A DNA stretch of 64,000 bases, from assembly GCA_965261945.1 (NCBI GenBank), contig CBDHEF010000002.1, positions 1,240,001-1,304,000 of the forward strand, read 5' to 3'. Of this stretch, positions 59,670 to 64,000 are shown piece after piece (within the stretch, counting starts at the first letter, position 1; every line of letters starts with the position of its first letter). Below the pieces are notes generated by a model. That model did no database searches. It saw only the letters and a list, made by a program, of their open reading frames with translations, and had not been told where the DNA came from. Source of the DNA: VXOI01 sp965261945. Its GTDB lineage: Bacteria > Chloroflexota > Dehalococcoidia > Lucifugimonadales > UBA3495. Both the position numbers and the translations under genes were made by a program.

Positions 59670-61121
59670 ATGCTGGATATGCTGATCAAGGGCGGACAGG
59701 TCGTTACGCCTTCGGGCGTCGGTAACTGGGACGTGGGGGTGGAGGGCGAGCGTATTGTCGCCGTGGCCCTGCCCGGCGTGCTGACGGAGGAGGGGGCCAC
59801 GGTGATTGACGCATCGGGCAAAATCGTCGTGCCGGGGGGTGTGGAGGCCCACGCCCACGCTGCCGCCAACGTGCAGCCCGGCGCCCGCGAGACCGTGCCG
59901 GGCACCCCCAACGCCGGCCCGGCGGTGCATTCTCTGGGCGCAATATGGGGCGGCACCACCACCGTCGTGGACTTCGCGCCGGTGCCCAACGAAGGCGACC
60001 TCGCCGCTGGCATCCACGAATATATGAACGTCTGGCAGGGCGCTGCCTACACCGACTACACCACTCACTGCATCTACCGTAACGCCAACACTCCCGACTC
60101 CATCGCCCGGTTCCACGAACTGGTCGAGGCAGGGTTCCCCAGCGTCAAGATTTTCACCACCAACATCCGCCCGCCAGATGCCGAGGGCACCAGCCTCACC
60201 CCTCTCGGCAGGATCGACACCGGAAGGCTGAGCGACCTGATGGAGCAGGTCGGGCGTCATGGCGGCGTGCTGGCCGTCCACGGAGAGGACGACGAACTGG
60301 TGATGTACAACTACCTGCTGGCCCAGCAGCGCGGCCTGTGGGACTGGTACAACGTCCACCTGATTCACTCCAAGACCGTCGAGGATCTGGCCTTCCGCCA
60401 CGTGGTTCGGCTGGCCCAGCGCACCGGCGTCGGAATGTACTTCGTCCACGTCACCGCTTCGGACGGACTGGAAGTAATTTCCGAGGCCCGCGCCTCCGGT
60501 ATGCCGGTCTATGGCGAAGTGCTGACCCTGGCCCTGTCCTTCGAGGCGGAGCAGTACAAGGAATCCGACGGCATGAAGTACCACACCTACCCGTCGCTGA
60601 AGTTCGACGAGGACCGCACCGCTCTGTGGGACGGCATCATGAAGGGCGATCTTTCCTTCACCGCCACCGACAGCAGCTTCACCACCTACCTGGACAAGAT
60701 TGCCGGCACCAATGTGCGCGACATTCGCGGCGGCAACGTGGGTATCGAAATCCGCATGGGCGTGAACTACTCGGAGGCGGTGGTTAAGCGCGGTATGCCG
60801 CTGGAGCGATACGTTGATGTCACATCGGCCAATGCGGCCAAACTGCTGGGCCTCTACCCCCGCAAGGGCTGCATCGCCGCGGGCAGCGACGCCGACTTCT
60901 GCTTGATTGACCCTTCGGTCAAAAAGCCTCTGGCCATCTCCGACCTGCACGTCCGCGACTACAGCCCGTGGGAGGGCTGGGAAGTGGAGGGCTGGCCCAC
61001 TACGGTCATCCTGCGCGGCAAGGTGATGGTGGATGGCGGCCAACTGCTGGGCGGCCCCGATGACGGCCGGCTCATACTGCGCAAGATTGACCAGTCTGCC
61101 CTGAACCGGCCCGCATTCTAG
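59670..61121 (+). CDS. Dihydropyrimidinase/hydantoinase-like cyclic amidohydrolase
   Basis: 483 residues. MLDMLIKGGQVVTPSG starts the composite beta-sandwich. VVPGGVEAHAHAA carries the metal HxH near residue 58, FPSVKIFTTN the Lys that becomes carboxylated, LAVHGEDDELVMYNYLLAQQ and GMYFVHVTASDGLEVISEAR the two further His, and TATDSSFTTYL the metal-bound Asp. The C-terminal ISDLHVRDYSPWEGWEVEGW is family-typical. It opens cyclic amides such as hydantoin or dihydropyrimidine. Ribosome site AGAAAGGAG; it follows the PIN gene by 18 bases, so promoter sharing is possible. A terminator follows. Confidence 0.9.
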   Translation: MLDMLIKGGQVVTPSGVGNWDVGVEGERIVAVALPGVLTEEGATVIDASGKIVVPGGVEAHAHAAANVQPGARETVPGTPNAGPAVHSLGAIWGGTTTVVDFAPVPNEGDLAAGIHEYMNVWQGAAYTDYTTHCIYRNANTPDSIARFHELVEAGFPSVKIFTTNIRPPDAEGTSLTPLGRIDTGRLSDLMEQVGRHGGVLAVHGEDDELVMYNYLLAQQRGLWDWYNVHLIHSKTVEDLAFRHVVRLAQRTGVGMYFVHVTASDGLEVISEARASGMPVYGEVLTLALSFEAEQYKESDGMKYHTYPSLKFDEDRTALWDGIMKGDLSFTATDSSFTTYLDKIAGTNVRDIRGGNVGIEIRMGVNYSEAVVKRGMPLERYVDVTSANAAKLLGLYPRKGCIAAGSDADFCLIDPSVKKPLAISDLHVRDYSPWEGWEVEGWPTTVILRGKVMVDGGQLLGGPDDGRLILRKIDQSALNRPAF

Positions 61122-61165
61122 CGGTCAATTCCACTGCCTATGCCATCCCGCCTCCGGTCAGATCG

Positions 61166-61197
61166 GGAAACCCGGAAAATCCGGGTTTCCTTCAAAT
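61166..61197 (+). terminator. Intrinsic terminator of the hydantoinase gene
   Basis: GGAAACCCGGA (61166-61176) pairs with TCCGGGTTTCC (61180-61190), followed by TTCAAATTTCCTT. The stem is perfect and the tail T-rich, 45 bases after the stop. Confidence 0.75.
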
Positions 61198-61279
61198 TTC
61201 CTTAAAAGTTGGGCGCTAAATTTATAGTCACAGCAGGGCGGACGGGCCCGGCGAGTTTGGAGCAACAGGGAGCAAAGGC

Positions 61280-62095
61280 ATGGGGAAGAAGTGGATACTA
61301 ATCGGGTTGGCCGTCGGGCTGCTGGCCACGTCCATCACCGGCGGCGTGGCCCTGGCCTGGGGCGGCGCGGGCCACGGATGGGGCTGGGGCCGCGGCGACC
61401 ACGAGGAGCGGAGGACCGCCGTGGCCGAGAAGGTCGCGGAAATCCTGGCCACCGATGCACAGGAAACCGCAGACGCCATCGCGCAGGCCGAGAAGGAAGT
61501 GCGCGAGGAAGCGCGGGATGCTGCGCTTCAGGACTTCGCTGGCCGCGTGGCCACAACGTTGGGCGCCGACGCGGACGCCACCGCCGACGCTCTCAAGCAG
61601 GTGGCGGAGGAAATGCGCAGCGAGGCGCTGGAAAGCAAGCTGCAAGAGGCCATAGATAGCGGCAGCATGACCGAGGAGGAGGCCCAGGCAATCCGCGATA
61701 GAGTCGATTCCGATGGTTGGTACGGTAAGAGCTTCGGCTTCAAGGGCGAAGACACCTCCGAAGACTTCGCCAACCGGGTCGCCGCGATCCTCGAAGTCGA
61801 AGGCGACGATGTAGCCGACGCCATGAAACAGGCCATGAGCGACATCCGCAGCGAGGCAATGGAGTCCGCGCTGCAAGAGGCCATGGACAGCGGCAAAATC
61901 ACCGAGGAAGAAGCGGCAGAAATCCGCGGAAAGATCGAGTCGGGCGACTGGCGGCACGGCTTCGACAAGCGGGGCCGGGGACAACACGGCGGCAAGGGCC
62001 GCTGGGGGCGCGGCCGCGGGCATCACGGCGGACACGGCTCCGAACGCGATTCATCCGCCACGCCCACTCCGGCGACCGACGGAGACTCCGCCTAA
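61280..62095 (+). CDS. Secreted helical-repeat protein preceding a two-component system
   Basis: 271 residues. Signal peptide (WILIGLAVGLLATSITGGVA) to about residue 25, then a Gly-Trp-His-rich patch (GGAGHGWGWGRGDHEE). Three related helical repeats follow: VAEILATDAQETADAIAQAE, VATTLGADADATADALKQVA and VAAILEVEGDDVADAMKQAM. The last two continue into SEALESKLQEAIDSGSMTEE and SEAMESALQEAMDSGKITEE. The tail is rich in His, Gly and Arg (GQHGGKGRWGRGRGHHGGHG), which could bind metal. Exported to the periplasm or surface. Placed 110 bases before the response regulator, as CpxP-like or metal-sensing accessory proteins are, but no homology is claimed. Confidence 0.7.
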   Translation: MGKKWILIGLAVGLLATSITGGVALAWGGAGHGWGWGRGDHEERRTAVAEKVAEILATDAQETADAIAQAEKEVREEARDAALQDFAGRVATTLGADADATADALKQVAEEMRSEALESKLQEAIDSGSMTEEEAQAIRDRVDSDGWYGKSFGFKGEDTSEDFANRVAAILEVEGDDVADAMKQAMSDIRSEAMESALQEAMDSGKITEEEAAEIRGKIESGDWRHGFDKRGRGQHGGKGRWGRGRGHHGGHGSERDSSATPTPATDGDSA

Positions 62096-62205
62096 CCAGG
62101 CCCTGGAACCGCCGTTTGGTTTTCCATGACAAAGGGCGCAGGATGGGCTATCAGCCCGCCCGCGCCCTGCAACATTTGCCGCCGGTCATTCCGGCAGGAA
62201 CCGCA

Positions 62206-62955
62206 ATGAACACCGACTTCAGGGAATCTGAACAAACCGTGCTGGTTGTTGACGACGACGCTAACGTGGTGCAACTGACCCGTCTGTACCTGGAGCGCGA
62301 GGGCTACCGGGTGCTTTCGGCCAACGACGGCGCCGAAGGGTTGTCTCTGGCGCGAGAGGAACTGCCCAGCCTGGTAGTCCTTGATGTCATGCTGCCCCGA
62401 CTCAACGGGCTGGACGTCTGCCGGGCGCTGAGGAAAGAGTCGGAGGTTCCCATAATAATGCTGACGGCAAGGGTGGAGGAGGATGACCGGCTGGCCGGTC
62501 TGGACCTCGGGGCCGACGACTACGTCACCAAACCTTTCAGCCCGCGCGAACTGGCCGCAAGAGTGCGGGCCGTGCTGCGCCGAGCCGCTCGCGAGAGAGC
62601 CGCCGGAGAGCCGGCAGTGTTGGCCGCAGGAGCTATCGAGCTGGACAGGCGCGCCCGCCGGGCAACGGTGGACGGAAGGGAATTGAGGCTAACGCCGACG
62701 GAGTTCCGGCTGCTGGCCCTGCTGATGGGGCGGCCGGCCCGGACGTACACCCGCGACGAAATCATTAACCGCGTTTTCGGCGACGATTTCGACGGCTTCG
62801 ATCGCACGGTGGACGCCCACGTTTCCAGCCTGCGCCGCAAGCTGGACGCCGGGACCGCAGGCGGCGCCAAGTTAATCGAGACGGTGTACGGTATCGGCTA
62901 CCGCCTGAGTCATTTCCCGGAAGTCTCTTCTCCCGATGAGAAAGGGCCGGGGTAA
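62206..62955 (+). CDS. OmpR/PhoB-family response regulator
   Basis: 249 residues from the ATG at 62206 (GGCAGGAA upstream). Receiver domain: VLVVDDDANVVQLTRLYLER with the acidic pair, PSLVVLDVMLPRLNGLDVCR with the phospho-acceptor Asp, PIIMLTARVEEDD with Thr, and DYVTKPFSPRELAARVRAVL with Lys. The winged helix domain (from about 130) has RELRLTPTEFRLLALLMGRP, VDAHVSSLRRKLDAGT and IETVYGIGYRLSHF. It binds DNA when phosphorylated by the kinase encoded next, whose ATG is 5 bases after the stop. Confidence 0.95.
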   Translation: MNTDFRESEQTVLVVDDDANVVQLTRLYLEREGYRVLSANDGAEGLSLAREELPSLVVLDVMLPRLNGLDVCRALRKESEVPIIMLTARVEEDDRLAGLDLGADDYVTKPFSPRELAARVRAVLRRAARERAAGEPAVLAAGAIELDRRARRATVDGRELRLTPTEFRLLALLMGRPARTYTRDEIINRVFGDDFDGFDRTVDAHVSSLRRKLDAGTAGGAKLIETVYGIGYRLSHFPEVSSPDEKGPG

Positions 62956-62960
62956 GCGCG

Positions 62961-64000
62961 ATGCCTGATTTTCGCTCCGGACTGTTTTCCGGCCTGCAAT
63001 TCCGGTTGGTGCTGGGATTCACCCTCGCGCTGGCCGTTGCCCTGGTACTGGTCGGGGCATCCATCGGTCTCGCCGCCGACCGGCAGACCGAGCGGTTCGA
63101 GAACGACCGCAGGGCAGCGCAGGCGGCGCGGGTCAGGCAGTTCGTTATGGAATACTATGCCAGGCGGCAGGGCTGGGCCGCCGAAAAGGCTGACCTGCAA
63201 CAAACCCTGGAGCAGGCCGGCCCCGTCTCCGGCAGCCGCATCATTGTCTATAACGCCCAGGGAACGGTAGTTGCCGACTCTCACTCCTCCCTGGCCAGTG
63301 TCTTCCTGGGGCGGGATGGCAAGGGAAGGAAAGGCCCAAGGAAAGAAACTGAGAAATTTCCCTTGCACTATGAAAAGGAACATGTGGGAACCTTCACCTT
63401 AGCGGCCCTAACGGGTCTGGGGCCGGGGCCGGGGCCGCCGGATATAGTCGATCCCACAGCGGCTCAAATTTCATCGGTGGTCAACCGCTCGCTCCTCTGG
63501 GCCGGCATCGGCGCCGCGGCGCTGGGCACGGTGCTGGTGTGGCTGCTGTCGCGGCGCACCCTGGCGCCACTTCAGAGCCTCGGAGCGGCGGCCCGCCGTC
63601 TTGGACGCGGCGATCTCTCACAACGCGCCGAGACCGAAGGCCCCAGCGAGATACGCGCGTTGGCCCACAGCTTCAACGTCATGGCCGAGGGGCTGGAAGA
63701 AGCGGAACGCCACCGCCGCAACCTCACCGCAGACATCGCCCATGAACTGCGCACCCCTCTTTCCAACATTCAAGGCTACCTGGAGGCCATCAAGGACGGC
63801 CTGGTCCAGCCCACCCCTGAGACCATCGACACTATCCACGGCCAGGCCCTCCACCTGTCGCGGCTGGTGGAGGACCTGCGATTGCTGGCACAGGTCGAAG
63901 CCGGAGCGCTGACGCTGCAACTGTCTCCGGTCAGAATGGAAGAACTGCTGCAATCTTCAGTTGAGGCGGTGCGCCCCCGCGCCGAAGCCAAGGGCGTCAA
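62961..64000 (+). CDS. Sensor histidine kinase, 3' end beyond the window
   Basis: The frame is open from the ATG at 62961 to the last base, about 346 residues. A first membrane helix (FRLVLGFTLALAVALVLVGA) is followed by a periplasmic sensor region of about 130 residues (RIIVYNAQGTVVADSHSSLA) and a second helix (LLWAGIGAAALGTVLVWLLS). A HAMP domain comes next (LAPLQSLGAAARRLGRGDLS), then the dimerisation helix with the phospho-His in TADIAHELRTPLSNIQGYLE. The N/G boxes of the ATPase lie outside the window. Cognate partner of the response regulator just upstream. Confidence 0.93.
   Translation, partial: MPDFRSGLFSGLQFRLVLGFTLALAVALVLVGASIGLAADRQTERFENDRRAAQAARVRQFVMEYYARRQGWAAEKADLQQTLEQAGPVSGSRIIVYNAQGTVVADSHSSLASVFLGRDGKGRKGPRKETEKFPLHYEKEHVGTFTLAALTGLGPGPGPPDIVDPTAAQISSVVNRSLLWAGIGAAALGTVLVWLLSRRTLAPLQSLGAAARRLGRGDLSQRAETEGPSEIRALAHSFNVMAEGLEEAERHRRNLTADIAHELRTPLSNIQGYLEAIKDGLVQPTPETIDTIHGQALHLSRLVEDLRLLAQVEAGALTLQLSPVRMEELLQSSVEAVRPRAEAKGV

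Noticed and set aside
59643..61043. A 466-codon minus-strand frame over the hydantoinase
   Set aside because: A shadow of the hydantoinase gene with no start site or domain; the plus strand carries all metal-binding motifs.

Overview
The window is a GC-rich stretch of bacterial chromosome that looks like it comes from a Chloroflexota bacterium of the SAR202 or Dehalococcoidia kind. This is inferred from gene content, since no marker gene is present. It has three class-III-type flavin monooxygenases of the luciferase superfamily, a CoA/amidohydrolase/hydantoinase/amidase catabolic repertoire, Pro-Thr-rich secreted lipoproteins, and many small toxin-antitoxin and aspartic-protease cassettes. 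No rRNA, tRNA or CRISPR array was found.

Layout. 0.1-3.6 kb: a minus-strand catabolic set (CMD-family protein, LLM flavin monooxygenase, SMP-30-like lactonase, cupin). 3.7-7.3 kb: a stand-alone PstS lipoprotein and two oligopeptide ABC ATPases without their permeases. 7.4-16.2 kb: a mobile-element zone. An IS630 element is followed by a broken helicase/aspartic-protease cassette. Next comes an IS5-family element carrying an IS1182 insertion, directly abutted by an ISAs1 element. The ISAs1 element carries a 2.6-kb IS1595 transposon with HicAB-like cargo, whose transposase is itself split by a 146-bp MITE. Target-site duplications for three of these insertions can be read directly. 16.3-24.7 kb: MFS exporters, a class III aminotransferase, a small monooxygenase, thioredoxin-like proteins and a second LLM enzyme.

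25.2-31.6 kb: an 1849-residue exported protein with five copies of an unnamed ~190-residue repeat, cadherin-like and Fn3-like domains and a dockerin-like C terminus, followed by a membrane-anchored beta-domain protein. 31.6-32.5 kb: gene tails. 32.5-38.8 kb: a dimeric alpha/beta barrel protein, a CDF transporter lacking some metal ligands, a CtaG-type oxidase assembly pair, a third LLM enzyme and an amidase. 38.9-42.5 kb: an AT-richer insert bounded by a 16-bp direct repeat. It holds only an SNF2-type helicase and an acidic protein of unknown function, and is the best candidate here for an undescribed, possibly defensive, system.

42.6-46.6 kb: NAD-kinase-like, TauE/SafE, thioredoxin reductase and sugar-nucleotide epimerase genes. 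46.6-48.4 kb: degraded DNA. 48.4-56.2 kb: GarR-type reductase, aspartic protease, crotonase, cyclophilin, a phosphoribosyltransferase-GTP cyclohydrolase I fusion, MA-family peptidase, Ada and a hotdog thioesterase. 56.3-64 kb: a broken Y-family polymerase, an amidohydrolase, a nucleotidyltransferase-partner pseudogene split by an IS1595-type MITE, a VapBC-like pair, a hydantoinase, and a secreted repeat protein placed directly before a two-component system that runs off the window end.
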